Shown: positions 25,870-35,307 of the stretch, piece after piece | How positions within the stretch are numbered: the first letter of the stretch is position 1 | Layout: every line of letters starts with the position of its first letter | Assembly: GCF_043575855.1 (NCBI RefSeq) | Contig: NZ_CP144375.1 | Span: 8,804,001 to 8,868,000, forward strand | Length of the DNA stretch: 64,000 nt | Origin: Kutzneria buriramensis | GTDB lineage: Bacteria; Actinomycetota; Actinomycetes; Mycobacteriales; Pseudonocardiaceae | Reading direction: 5' to 3' | Translations under genes and position numbers: made by a program | The notes under the pieces: generated by a model | What the model saw: the letters and a program-made list of their open reading frames with translations, nothing else | Database searches by the model: none | What the model was told of the DNA's origin: nothing

Positions 25870-27232
25870 GTTCCTGCTGGCCCTCGTGCTCGGCCCAGCC
25901 GAGCGGCGTGGCGTCGAACCTGGCGTCGCGGATCGTGGGGTCGGCGCCGAGGTCGAGCAGCAGCCGGGCCATCGGCAGGTCGCCGCCGCCGGCGGCGTGG
26001 TGCAGCGCCGTCGACCACGGCTGCTCGACGGGCACGTCGCCGCGACCGAGGGCGTTGACGTCGAAACCGAGCTCCACCAGCCGGCGCACGGCGTCGATCC
26101 GGCCGTTGGAGGCGGCCCACACCACCAACGCGGGCCGCGCGGCGCGCGCAGCAGCCGCCGCGGCGGGATCCACCGGTTCGCCGGCCAGGACGGCGGCGAC
26201 AAAGGCCTCAACGGGAGCCAAGGAGGGAGCGGGAGCGCCGGCGGCCAGCAGGTAGTCGGCGATCTCGCGGTTCCCGTTGACCAGCGCCAGCTCGACGAAG
26301 TCCTGGAACTCCGCCCCGTTGTCCACCAGCAACCGCACCCGGTCCCGCTGGTCGTGCATGACGGCCCAGCGCAGCTGGCTCCGCACCAGTTCTGCGGGGG
26401 AGGCCGTGGACAGCCGGGCCCGCCACGGGCCGCCGTCGCCGCGGCCGAGCCCGTAGCGGAACAGCAGCCGCAGGTGGGAGTCGTCGTCGCCGAACTGGCG
26501 GTTGTACAGCGTCTGCGAGTCGTTGGCGTCGGCCCCGGCCCGCAGCAGCACCTCGGCGAGCTCCAGCGACCGCGGGTGCCGTGGCTGCCGTACCGGCCCC
26601 ATCTCGCCCTCGCCGAACACGCCCGTGAGCAGCGTGAACGGCGACGTCAACCCGTGCCACAGGTACCCGGTGTTGGGGTCGGCGCCGGCGGCCAGCAGCA
26701 CCCTGGCCGTCCGAAGTGGATCCCCCAGGCCGACCCGGGAGTACGTCAGGTAGCACAGCGGTTCCCACAGGTGCGGCCCGCCTTCGCGCCGGGCCAGCGA
26801 CGGGTCGGCGGCCACCAGCGACTCGACCCGAGCGGCGTCGGCGGCCGCCGCGGCCGCCCAGATGTGCGGGTCAGCGGGCACAACGGCCCTGGCCCGGTGC
26901 GCGGGGTCGTCATCGGTGTAGTTCAGGCAGGCCAGCCGGCAGAACTCGTCGGACGGCGACGTGGCGACGGGCATCCCCGAGCGGCGCGGCCAGCGGTAGC
27001 GGTCGATGGCCTCGACGTGCTGCCTGAGCCGCGCCCAGCTGGCGAACCCGTACTCGCGTGCGACCACGAGCTGGGCCGTGGCCAGCGGGAACGGGTCGCT
27101 CACGGGTCCGTAGGAGCGTTCGATCCGCTCGACGGCGGCGGCGTCCCCGGCCTGGACGGCCCGGTGCAGCGCACGGGCCTGGTGGCGCAGGTGTTCCAGG
27201 CTGGGGTCGTCAGGAAGCGAAATGGTCGGCAT
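25847..27232 (-). CDS. Ankyrin repeat protein
   Basis: A 461-residue intracellular protein with several ankyrin units: ARVLLAAGADPNTGY, AEVLLRAGADANDSQ, RRLVELGFDVNALG, and TALHHAAGGGDLPMARLLLD near the C-terminus, interspersed with degenerate repeats. The N-terminus (LEHLRHQARALHRAVQAGD) is a helical segment often seen in actinomycete ankyrin proteins. It probably mediates protein-protein contact; no enzymatic domain is visible. The coding regions of this gene and the SRPBCC gene overlap tail to tail. Confidence 0.85.
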   Translation of the reverse strand: MPTISLPDDPSLEHLRHQARALHRAVQAGDAAAVERIERSYGPVSDPFPLATAQLVVAREYGFASWARLRQHVEAIDRYRWPRRSGMPVATSPSDEFCRLACLNYTDDDPAHRARAVVPADPHIWAAAAAADAARVESLVAADPSLARREGGPHLWEPLCYLTYSRVGLGDPLRTARVLLAAGADPNTGYLWHGLTSPFTLLTGVFGEGEMGPVRQPRHPRSLELAEVLLRAGADANDSQTLYNRQFGDDDSHLRLLFRYGLGRGDGGPWRARLSTASPAELVRSQLRWAVMHDQRDRVRLLVDNGAEFQDFVELALVNGNREIADYLLAAGAPAPSLAPVEAFVAAVLAGEPVDPAAAAAARAARPALVVWAASNGRIDAVRRLVELGFDVNALGRGDVPVEQPWSTALHHAAGGGDLPMARLLLDLGADPTIRDARFDATPLGWAEHEGQQELIELLSP

Positions 27233-27310
27233 GCCGACCTCCCTTCACAACGCCTGCTGTCCGCGTCGCCAGGCTGAAAGGAGGTACCGGCAAGCAACCA
27301 CAAGAACCGC

Positions 27311-28519
27311 TCAGGCGGGCTGAGCCCTTTCCGCGGACCGGCGGCTCCCTGCGAGCCACCTCCGACCATAGCGCATGCCGATCCCGACGAGCAGCGCGAT
27401 GAGCGTCCACGTGTAGGGGTTGCGCACGAAGAAGCCGAGCGGGCCGTCGACGATGTCCCACGAGATGAAGCCGGTGTCCATGCCGTGCTGGAAGTCCAGC
27501 GGTGGCAGCCGGGTCGGCATCGCCGAGCCGGCCACGAACACCAGCGCCGGCACCCACCAGGACAGCCCGCGCGCCGACAGGGCGACGATCACGGGGATGA
27601 ACCACACCCAGTGGTGCTCCCAGGAGAAGGGCGACACCGCGCACGCCGTCATGCCGGCCAGGCCCAGCGCCAGCACGCGGTCGCCGCGCCGGTCGACCAG
27701 GCCGGCGATGGCGATGCCGGCCAGGCCCACCACCACGCCGGCCAGCAGCCACGGCACCTTCGAGCCGTCCTCGCCGAACACTCGCGCCAACATGCCGTGG
27801 ATCGACTGGTCGGACCAGTTCAGCAGCGGCCCGACGCGGCTGGAGTCGCCGAACACGCCGCCGAACCAGTAGTGCGCGGCCTCGGGCACGAACAGCAGCC
27901 CCACCACGACGGTCACGGCGAACGTCGCCAGCGCGGTGACGGCCTCCCGCCACCGGCGGGCGAACAGCAGGTAGCCGACGAAGATCAGTGGCGTCAGCTT
28001 CACCGCCGCGGCCAGGCCCACACCCACACCGGCCCATGTGGACGGCCGGTTCCGGCACAGGTCGAACAGGATCAGGGCGAGCAGGATCAGGTTGATCTGT
28101 CCCAGCAGCAGGCTGGTGCGCACCGGCTCCAGCCACAGCGCGGCCGCGGCGAACACGAACGTCAGCTCCGGCGGCAGGCCGACGATCGCCCGGCAGCGCT
28201 GCACGATCAACCACAGCAGACCGAGGTTGCCGGCCACCCACACCGCGCACAGCACGGGCAGCGGGATGATCGCCAGCGGCGCGAAGAACACCGCCGCGAA
28301 CGGGGGATAGGTGAAGAACATCGGCCCCAGCACGCCCTGCGCGTACAGCGGCTGCCCGCTCAGCCAGGCCTTGGCGCCGGCCTGGTAGACCTGCATGTCG
28401 ATGAGCCCGCCGCTGGGCCACAGCGCCACCATCGCCACGGCGGCGCCGACGGCCACGTAGAACACCGTCCGGGCGTTGGCGACCAGCCATTTTTGGGCAG
28501 GGTCGATCCTGAGGAGCAT
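27311..28519 (-). CDS. GT87-family mannosyltransferase-like membrane protein (DUF2029)
   Basis: A 402-residue polytopic membrane protein of the GT87/DUF2029 family: ten or so hydrophobic segments, with the conserved extracytoplasmic loop DMQVYQAGAKAWLSGQPLY carrying the acidic residue expected for polyprenyl-phosphate-mannose-dependent transfer, and FFTYPPFAAVFFAPLA after it. In actinobacteria such enzymes add alpha-1,2-mannose to lipomannan-type glycolipids outside the membrane. Monocistronic, leftward; the acceptor is unknown. Confidence 0.85.
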   Translation of the reverse strand: MLLRIDPAQKWLVANARTVFYVAVGAAVAMVALWPSGGLIDMQVYQAGAKAWLSGQPLYAQGVLGPMFFTYPPFAAVFFAPLAIIPLPVLCAVWVAGNLGLLWLIVQRCRAIVGLPPELTFVFAAAALWLEPVRTSLLLGQINLILLALILFDLCRNRPSTWAGVGVGLAAAVKLTPLIFVGYLLFARRWREAVTALATFAVTVVVGLLFVPEAAHYWFGGVFGDSSRVGPLLNWSDQSIHGMLARVFGEDGSKVPWLLAGVVVGLAGIAIAGLVDRRGDRVLALGLAGMTACAVSPFSWEHHWVWFIPVIVALSARGLSWWVPALVFVAGSAMPTRLPPLDFQHGMDTGFISWDIVDGPLGFFVRNPYTWTLIALLVGIGMRYGRRWLAGSRRSAERAQPA

Positions 28520-28605
28520 CGCTCGTGTTCCTTCCCCCAGTGAGGGTCTCTAGCGGTATGAGTCGCCAGAGCTCGCGTTGTTGCGGCGAATTCGTGTCGG
28601 CTACG

Positions 28606-30897
28606 TCACTCGGCCGAGTAGTCGCGGGCGCTGAAGGTGCGCAGCACCGGCCCGCAGGCGGCCGCCGCGGCCAGCGCGACCGCGAAGCCGGCGACTCCCG
28701 GCGCGAGAATCCACGGGCTGAGCAGGGATTCGCCGTGACCGGAAATGCTGTGCGTGATGTCGAGCAGGCCGAGGCCGACGAGCATGCCGGCCAGCGACGA
28801 GCCGATCGTGGCCACCAGCACCGGCAGCACGACCTCGCGCCGCAACGCCCGCGCCAGCACCCGGACCGGCGTGCCGGCCGCGATCAGGGCCCCGAACGTG
28901 CGCCGGCGGTCGATGACCGAACCGGCCGCCGCCACGGCCGCGCTGGCCCCGCTGAGCAGGGCCATGAGCCCCAGCCCGATGGCGGTCGCCCGCCGCAGGT
29001 CCGCCATCAGCGTGTCCATGTGGCCGATGTCGCGGTAGTTGTCGGAGACCGCCACGTCGGGCAGCACCCGCACCACCGCCGTGTACACGGCGTCCTTGGT
29101 GGACGGAGTCGTGACGGTGGCGGCCCCGGTCGGCTTCGCCGCCAGGTCCGGGAACACCGCCGGGTCGATCACGATCATGTCCGTCCAGTCGGACAGCTTG
29201 TGCAGCGGCACGTCCGCCGGCAGCGGCCTGGCCGACGGGGTGTCGGTGGGCGTGCTGGGGTTCAGACGGAACTCCATGCTGTGCAGGGCGTCCGAGGAGC
29301 CGCGGGGGAGGTAGACGGCTGGGCCGTCGGTGCAGTCGCTCGTGGACAGTCCGGATAGGACCATGGCGATGTCCTTGCACGGCGCGATGACGGCCTCGTA
29401 GCTTGGCCGATTCTCGTCCGAAGTGGACGTCAGCGAACCGCCGACCAGTGGAATCACCGGCGCGTTGAGGTTGCGTCGAGCCAGCTCGGCCCGCAGTTCG
29501 GCGATCGCGTCGGTGTGCGGGCCGACGGTGCTCTGGCCGACCGTCTGCGCGACGATCGCGTTGTCCTTCCACGGGCCGCTGAACGTCGGCATCTCCCGTT
29601 CGAGACCCGGCAGCATGGTCAACGCCATCGAGCCGGCGAACACCGCCACCACCACGCCCGCCGCCGCACGGAACGACGCCACCGGATCGCCGAGCAGCCG
29701 CCGGCCGGCCAGCAGCGTGGACGGCTTGCGCCAGCGGCCGACGAAGTACCGTCCGACCAGCGCGGTGACCACCGGCCCGGCCAGCACCAGCGCCACCGCG
29801 ACGGCGCCGAGGCCGACCAGCACGACCGTGAACCGGTCGAGGTCGGACCGCCCGCCGGTGGCGATCGACAGGCCCAGCAGGAATACGCCGCCCGCCGCCA
29901 CCAGCCCGAGCAGCCGGGCGGGGCTGATCTTGCGCCGGGACTGCTCCGCGGCGGCCATCAGCGGCCGGTCGACGACGCGGCGCAGCCCCAGCACCGCCGC
30001 CCCGACCACCAGCACCGGCGCCAGCACCGCGACGAAGCCCACGAACAGCGGCCCGGACGTGAAGTCGCCGGGCAGCCAGGTTCCGCCGCCCCACGGGATC
30101 ATCGCCGTCAGGTGGCTCAGCGGCTGCGCGACGGCGACCGCGAGCACGCTGCCCAGGACCGCCCCGATCACCGTCTCCACGGCCGTCATGGCGATCACCT
30201 GCACCGGCGTCGCGCCGGCCAGTCGCAGCGCCGCCAGCCGGCGTTCGCGGCGGGTCGCGGTCAGCCGCGCCGCCGACGCCACCAGCACCAGGCACGGCAC
30301 GATCAGCACCACCATGCCGACGCGGGTCAGCAGGTACAGCATGTCGCCGTTGTCCTGGGCGACGGCGTCGTTGCCGCCGAAGCCGGCGAGGAAGCGACCG
30401 TCGATCGTGCCGGGCTGGTGGCCGATGATCGCCACCAGTTCGTCCGGGTACTCCAGCGCCTGATCGCCGATCTCGCCGACGACCTGCCCCGGGAACCGGT
30501 CGCCGAGCAACTGCGGCGGCGTGGCCTTGACCAGGTCCGCGAGCACCGGCGACAGCAGCACCTCGCCCGGTCCCGGCACCTTGGAGATGCCCGGCGCCAG
30601 CGTCGGCGTGTTGCCGGCCTTGGTCAGGGCCACGTCGAAGCGGTGAATCAGCTTGCCGTCGTACTGGTCGCTGTTCGTGGCCATGGCCATCAGCGCGCGG
30701 GTGTCCTGTTGGCTCACGGCGTTGTCGGTGCTGCGCCATGCCGTGCGTTCGGCCCGGTGCTGCAACGCGTTCGGCGCGGAGGCCAGCCACAACACCAGCG
30801 ACACGCCCAGAGCCACGCCCACCGTGACCAACGCGGTGCCGATCCGGCTACGGGAGTCGTTCCGCAGCACGGCAAGCGCGATACGGAACACACTCAT
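28606..30897 (-). CDS. MacB/FtsX-type ABC transporter permease
   Basis: A 763-residue membrane protein with an N-terminal anchor helix (about 20-40), a large extracytoplasmic domain, then clusters of transmembrane segments carrying two FtsX-type domains (one with LTATRRERRLAALRLAGATP, one with VIDRRRTFGALIAAGTPVRV). Members export lipoproteins, peptides or antibiotics, or transmit force rather than transport. Its start overlaps the ATPase stop by four bases (ATGA), so they form one exporter, next to a divergent two-component system that probably regulates it. Confidence 0.88.
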   Translation of the reverse strand: MSVFRIALAVLRNDSRSRIGTALVTVGVALGVSLVLWLASAPNALQHRAERTAWRSTDNAVSQQDTRALMAMATNSDQYDGKLIHRFDVALTKAGNTPTLAPGISKVPGPGEVLLSPVLADLVKATPPQLLGDRFPGQVVGEIGDQALEYPDELVAIIGHQPGTIDGRFLAGFGGNDAVAQDNGDMLYLLTRVGMVVLIVPCLVLVASAARLTATRRERRLAALRLAGATPVQVIAMTAVETVIGAVLGSVLAVAVAQPLSHLTAMIPWGGGTWLPGDFTSGPLFVGFVAVLAPVLVVGAAVLGLRRVVDRPLMAAAEQSRRKISPARLLGLVAAGGVFLLGLSIATGGRSDLDRFTVVLVGLGAVAVALVLAGPVVTALVGRYFVGRWRKPSTLLAGRRLLGDPVASFRAAAGVVVAVFAGSMALTMLPGLEREMPTFSGPWKDNAIVAQTVGQSTVGPHTDAIAELRAELARRNLNAPVIPLVGGSLTSTSDENRPSYEAVIAPCKDIAMVLSGLSTSDCTDGPAVYLPRGSSDALHSMEFRLNPSTPTDTPSARPLPADVPLHKLSDWTDMIVIDPAVFPDLAAKPTGAATVTTPSTKDAVYTAVVRVLPDVAVSDNYRDIGHMDTLMADLRRATAIGLGLMALLSGASAAVAAAGSVIDRRRTFGALIAAGTPVRVLARALRREVVLPVLVATIGSSLAGMLVGLGLLDITHSISGHGESLLSPWILAPGVAGFAVALAAAAACGPVLRTFSARDYSAE

Positions 30898-31568
30898 GAG
30901 TAGACCTCCTGGAGAATGCGACCGTCGCTCAGCTCGACGACCCGCCGAGCGCGGCCGGCGATGGCGGCGTCGTGCGTCACGACGACGACCGCCGCGCCGG
31001 ATTCCGCCGCGGACGTCAGGAGGGCGGACATCATGTCCTGGCCGGTGCGGGTGTCCAGGGCGCCGGTCGGCTCGTCGGCGAAGATCACCCGCGGCCGGTG
31101 CGCCAGCGCCCGCGCGATGGCGACCCGCTGCGCCTGCCCGCCGGACATCTCCCCGGGCCGCCGCTTCTCCAACCCGACCAGCCCCAGCCTGGCCAGCCAG
31201 TCCCGGGCATCGGCCACGGCCTGCTGGCGCGGCATCCCGGCGAGCAGCAGCGGCAGCGCCGCGTTCTCCTCGGCGGTCAGCTCCGCCACGAGCATCCCCG
31301 ACTGGAACACGAAGCCGAAGGCGGTGCGCCGCAGCTCGCTGCGCGCCGCCTCGGACAGCGTGCCCACGGACTGCCCGTCCAGGAACACGTCGCCGCTGTC
31401 CGGCCGCAGGATGCCGGACAGCACGTGCAGCAGGCTCGTCTTGCCGGACCCGGACGGCCCGACGACGGCCAGCACCTGGCCCGGCTCGATGCTGATGTCC
31501 ACGCCGTCCAGCGCGTGCACACCGCCGTAGTGTTTGGTCAGACCCCGTCCCGCCAGCACCGGTGCCAC
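30894..31568 (-). CDS. MacB/LolD-type ABC transporter ATPase
   Basis: A 224-residue ATP-binding subunit with Walker A GPSGSGKT, the signature MSGGQAQRVAIARA and Walker B VIFADEPTGALD. Length and motifs match LolD/MacB-type ATPases that energise FtsX-like permeases. The start is GTG at 31568 with GGAGGGTGAGGA just upstream. Divergent from the sensor kinase gene across about 160 bases. Confidence 0.92.
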   Translation of the reverse strand: MAPVLAGRGLTKHYGGVHALDGVDISIEPGQVLAVVGPSGSGKTSLLHVLSGILRPDSGDVFLDGQSVGTLSEAARSELRRTAFGFVFQSGMLVAELTAEENAALPLLLAGMPRQQAVADARDWLARLGLVGLEKRRPGEMSGGQAQRVAIARALAHRPRVIFADEPTGALDTRTGQDMMSALLTSAAESGAAVVVVTHDAAIAGRARRVVELSDGRILQEVYS

Positions 31569-31729
31569 TCCTCACCCTCCGATCCCTCGTGTCGGGGTCA
31601 GACGATGCCGGCGCGGGCGGGTCGGCCACCTCGGCCGAGCAGCACGGGCCCGCGGCCGTCCATCGGCCGAATGACCGATGCCGCGCCGGGCCGGTCGGCC
31701 GAGGTCACGGGGCGTCGACCGGCCGTACT

Positions 31730-32908
31730 GTGTCCTTCGTGGACCGACTGCTGACCGCGCTGCGCGCCCCCGTTTTCATCGGCGCCGGCGTCATGGCGGT
31801 GTACGTGCTGCAAACCGGATCGACGGTGCTCTACGGATTCCGGCTGTCCGAGCTGGGCATGGCGGTGTTCGTCCTGCCGGTCTGCGTCGCCGCGGTCATC
31901 TGCGCCAAGCGCCCGGTGCTGGCGGTGGCCGTGGCCAGCGTCGCCGCCGGCGTCGGCACGGTCTACGCCCGGGCCTACCACGTCTACCCGCCGGCGTGGC
32001 TCAGCCCGCTCACGCCCGCGGAGACCGTCGCCTTCCTGGTCATCATCGTCACGGTGGTGTTCAGCGGAGAGACCGGGGCCGCGATCTTCGAGCTCGGGCT
32101 GCTGTGCGCGTCGGCGACGTTCGCCCTGCTGTTCCGCGAGACCTCCCTCATCTTCTCGCTGGAGCGGCGGCTCAGCTTCGCGTTGGACGTCGCGGTCGTC
32201 GCCGTTGCCGTCCTGCTTGGCATCTACCTGCGGGCCCGTGACGGCATCCGCCGCCGCGCCCTGGCCACCGCCGTCACCGACGCCCAGCGGGCCGAACGCG
32301 TGGAGCTGGCCCGCGAGCTGCACGACGTCGTCGCGCACCACGTCACCGGCATGGTGGTGCAGGCGCAGGCGGCGCTGACCGTCGCCGACAACGACCCGCT
32401 GGCCGCGCACCGGCTGCTGCCCGGCATCGTCAACTCCGGCACCGACGCGCTGGCGGCGATGCGCCGGCTCGTCGGCACGCTGCGCGAAAGTGAGCCCCTC
32501 TACACCGCCACCACCGACCTCGACGCCGACGTCCGGGCCGCCGTCGACCGCGCCCAGCAGGCCGGCGTCCCGGTGCGGCTGACCATGCGGCTGCCGGCCG
32601 TCGTGCCGCAGGAGGTCGGCCGGTCGGTGCTGCGGCTGGTCCAGGAGTCGCTGACCAACGTGCACAAGCACGCCAACGACCCCACGCTGGTGGCGGTCGA
32701 ACTCACGACCGGGTCGGACGCGTTGCGACTGATGGTGCGCGACGACGGCAAGGGCGGACGCGTCACGCCCGTCGGCGGGTCGGGTGGCTACGGTCTGGTC
32801 GGTATGAGAGAACGGGTGGAGCTGCTCGGCGGCCTGTTCTCCGCGGGCGAGGTGGCCGGCGGCTGGCAGGTGCTGGCCGAGCTACCACTCAAGGGGGAGG
32901 CGCGTTGA
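31730..32908 (+). CDS. Sensor histidine kinase (HisKA_3 / NarL system type)
   Basis: A 392-residue membrane kinase. Five or so transmembrane segments occupy about residues 10-165; the dimerisation domain follows with the phosphoacceptor in RVELARELHDVVAHHVTGMV, then a HATPase_c domain (DDGKGGR, GGYGLVGMRERVELLGG). It autophosphorylates and passes phosphate to the response regulator whose TTG start overlaps its stop. GTG at 31730 is chosen because the first transmembrane segment begins 13 residues later; GTG 31739 is an alternative, and longer frames upstream are Gly/Arg-rich and unlikely. Probably controls the divergent ABC exporter. Confidence 0.88.
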   Translation: MSFVDRLLTALRAPVFIGAGVMAVYVLQTGSTVLYGFRLSELGMAVFVLPVCVAAVICAKRPVLAVAVASVAAGVGTVYARAYHVYPPAWLSPLTPAETVAFLVIIVTVVFSGETGAAIFELGLLCASATFALLFRETSLIFSLERRLSFALDVAVVAVAVLLGIYLRARDGIRRRALATAVTDAQRAERVELARELHDVVAHHVTGMVVQAQAALTVADNDPLAAHRLLPGIVNSGTDALAAMRRLVGTLRESEPLYTATTDLDADVRAAVDRAQQAGVPVRLTMRLPAVVPQEVGRSVLRLVQESLTNVHKHANDPTLVAVELTTGSDALRLMVRDDGKGGRVTPVGGSGGYGLVGMRERVELLGGLFSAGEVAGGWQVLAELPLKGEAR

Positions 32909-33549
32909 CCGTCCGGGTGTTGATCGCCGATGACCAGGAGATGGTCCGGGTCGGGTTCCGGATGATCATCGACAACCAGCCGGACCTGGAGGTGGTCGCC
33001 GACGTCCCCGACGGCGTGACCGCGCTGACCCAGGCCCGGGAGCTGCGGCCGGACGTGTGCCTGGTGGACATCCGGATGCCCGGGATCGACGGGCTGGAGG
33101 TGACCCGGCAGCTGGCCGGGCGCGGGGTCGCCGACCCGATCAAGGTCGTGGTGGTGACCACCTTCGACCTGGACGAGTACGTCTACGCCGCGCTGGAGAA
33201 CGGGGCCTGCGGCTTCCTGCTCAAGGACGCCGGCCCGGCGCTGCTCGTCGAGGCGGTCCGGGCGGCCGCGGCCGGCAACGCGCTGATCTCCCCGCAGATC
33301 ACCCTGCGGATGCTCCAACATTTCACTCGGCCGTCGGAGGGCGCGGACCTCGACCTGTTGACCCAACGCGAACAGGACGTGGTGCGGGAGGTCGCGCGGG
33401 GTCTGACCAACACCGAGATCGCCGGGGCGTTGTTCCTGTCGCTGTCGACGGTGAAAACGCACCTGGCTTCCGTGCAGAACAAGATCGGTGCCCGAAATCG
33501 GGTGGAGATTGCCGCCTGGGCCTGGCGAACCGGTCTCGTGACCGCCTAG
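32905..33549 (+). CDS. NarL-family response regulator, partner of the kinase
   Basis: A 214-residue regulator: receiver domain with VLIADDQEMVRVGF and the phosphoacceptor in CLVDIRMPG (about Asp54), conserved Lys in FLLKDAG, then a LuxR helix-turn-helix (LTQREQDVVREVARGLTNTE to STVKTHLASVQNKIGARN). It starts at TTG inside a TTGA overlap with the kinase stop, so the pair is translationally coupled. Confidence 0.93.
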   Translation: MTVRVLIADDQEMVRVGFRMIIDNQPDLEVVADVPDGVTALTQARELRPDVCLVDIRMPGIDGLEVTRQLAGRGVADPIKVVVVTTFDLDEYVYAALENGACGFLLKDAGPALLVEAVRAAAAGNALISPQITLRMLQHFTRPSEGADLDLLTQREQDVVREVARGLTNTEIAGALFLSLSTVKTHLASVQNKIGARNRVEIAAWAWRTGLVTA

Positions 33550-33710
33550 CGTTCCGCAGGTACTCTGTCAAGCGATCTGTCACTCAATGGAGACCGTCGC
33601 GTGACATGTGTACAGGCGCATAGGGATTTCCCTAACGGCGGTTCGGCCGCAACCGAAGGCTCCGCTCAGTCGATCGTCAATCCCGCGTTCCGACCCTACG
33701 GTTCTATATC
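33550..33710 (+). promoter_or_regulatory. Upstream region of the membrane sigma factor gene
   Basis: This 161-base gap holds TAGGGATTTCCCTA (33621-33634), a palindrome with perfect 6-base arms, and TGACATGTGTACA just before it. TATATC lies only a few bases before the GTG start at 33711 with no purine-rich ribosome site, so the sigma gene may be translated from a leaderless or nearly leaderless message. No clear -35/-10 pair could be fixed. Confidence 0.35.
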
Positions 33711-35183
33711 GTGCAGGACGCGCAGCTTGTCGGCGCCATCGTGGAAGGCGACCGGCAGGGGTGGGCCGAACTCTACGAGAGGTACGCCGACCCCCTTTAC
33801 ACCTATTGTGTCTCCCAGTTGCAGGACCGTGAGGCGGCGGCCGACGTCCTGCACGACACACTGATCGTCGCCACGGAGCGCGTCGCGCAACTGCGCGACC
33901 CGGAACGGCTGCGCCCCTGGCTGTACGCGATCGCCCGCAACGAGTGCCACCGCCGCCGGCGCAGCCACCGCCGGCTGGTCGCGCTGGAGGAGGCCGGCGA
34001 CGTGCCGGCCGCGGCCGAGGACGTGGACGGCGAGCTGCGGCTGGAGGAGATGCGCCGGCTGGTGCGCGACGCCGTGGAGGGTCTGAACCCGAGCGAGCGC
34101 GAGGTGCTGGAGCTGGCCGGCACGCACGGCCTGACCGGCCAGGACCTGGCCGCGGCGCTGGACGTGTCCGTCAATCACGCCAACGCCTTGCTGTCCCGGG
34201 CCCGCCAGCAGTTCGAGCGGTCGCTGGGCGCGCTGATCATCGCCCGCACCGGGCGGGCGGCGTGCGGGGTGCTCGACGACATGCTCCGCAGCTGGGATGG
34301 TCGGATGACCCCGTTGCTGCGCAAGCGGATCGCGCGGCACATCGAGAACTGTGAGACCTGCGGCGAGAACAAGAAGCGGCGGGTCAACGCCAAGCAGCTG
34401 CTGGCCATGATCCCGCTGCTGGTGGCCGGCGGCGAGGTCGCCGACAAGGTGGCGCAGCAGCGGGAGAACCCGGAGCTGGTCAGCTACCGGCGCGGACTGG
34501 CCGAACGCGCCGGCCCCTTTCGGCGCGACGGCTTCCCCGTGAGCCAGGTGCGCCGATATCGACCGCCGTACGTCACGATCGCGGCGGTCAGCGTGCTGAT
34601 CATCGCCCTGGGCATCTACATGTTCGCGCCGGCCCCGCGCGACCAGAACGAGGCGCTGCCGCCGTCGGAGACGACGACGCTGCCGGTGTCGGTGCCGACG
34701 ACAACCGAGGACACGTCGACGACGACCGTCACGACGACGACCGATCCGACGACCACCACGGTCGTCACCACGACCAAGGCGGCCGCCGTGCCGCCGAAGA
34801 CGGTGGTGGTCACGACCACCATCACGACGACGACCACGACCCCGCCGACATCGGCGGTGACGACGACCACGACCACCACACCGTCGTCGTCGACCCCGCC
34901 GCCGCCGGGCACGCTCGGCGTCACTCCGCGTGAGATCAACCTCAACGCGGGGCCGGGCACGGTCAGGGTCTCGTCGAAGGGGGGAACGCTGACGTGGACC
35001 GCGTCCAGCGCCGACCCCGCCATCAAGATCTCACCGTCGGCGGGCACCCTTGCCGCGAACGACACGGTGGATACCACCATTTCGCTCACCCGCTCCGACA
35101 ACGCGGGCGGCGCGAAGGTGGTGTACACCGCGACCGGCGGCCAGGCCATCACGGTGAGTGTGAGTTGGTCCGTCATCTCGTGA
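33711..35183 (+). CDS. ECF-type sigma factor fused to zinc-finger-like motif, TM helix and BACON-like domain
   Basis: A 490-residue protein. Residues 1-170 are a sigma-70 family ECF core: region 2 (DRQGWAELYERYADPLYTYC to WLYAIARNECHRRRR) and region 4 (LNPSEREVLELAGTHGLTGQ to NHANALLSRARQQFERS). Around 210-217 is RHIENCETC, the H-x3-C-x2-C pattern of anti-sigma zinc-binding domains. A single transmembrane helix spans about 286-305 (VTIAAVSVLIIALGIYMF), then a Thr/Pro-rich spacer (about 315-400) and a C-terminal beta domain resembling BACON (LGVTPREINLNAGPGT, TWTASSADPAIKISPSAGTL). So sigma factor and outside-facing domain are in one chain, which could be released by proteolysis (inference). 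Its position before the injection-system genes suggests it controls them. Confidence 0.85.
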   Translation: MQDAQLVGAIVEGDRQGWAELYERYADPLYTYCVSQLQDREAAADVLHDTLIVATERVAQLRDPERLRPWLYAIARNECHRRRRSHRRLVALEEAGDVPAAAEDVDGELRLEEMRRLVRDAVEGLNPSEREVLELAGTHGLTGQDLAAALDVSVNHANALLSRARQQFERSLGALIIARTGRAACGVLDDMLRSWDGRMTPLLRKRIARHIENCETCGENKKRRVNAKQLLAMIPLLVAGGEVADKVAQQRENPELVSYRRGLAERAGPFRRDGFPVSQVRRYRPPYVTIAAVSVLIIALGIYMFAPAPRDQNEALPPSETTTLPVSVPTTTEDTSTTTVTTTTDPTTTTVVTTTKAAAVPPKTVVVTTTITTTTTTPPTSAVTTTTTTTPSSSTPPPPGTLGVTPREINLNAGPGTVRVSSKGGTLTWTASSADPAIKISPSAGTLAANDTVDTTISLTRSDNAGGAKVVYTATGGQAITVSVSWSVIS

Positions 35184-35307
35184 CGCAGAGAAGTCACCAT
35201 AAATTTCTGGAGAAAAGTTGTTGTTCCTCGATCCGCCCAGGTCTCCCAGCTTCGGGCGGCCACTCCTGTGAGCCGTCCGCACGCTGAAGCCGAAGGAGAC
35301 AGGCGAG

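Noticed and set aside
34660..34910. Trinucleotide ACG/ACC repeats as a microsatellite or CRISPR
   Set aside because: They encode the in-frame Thr-rich spacer of the sigma fusion protein.
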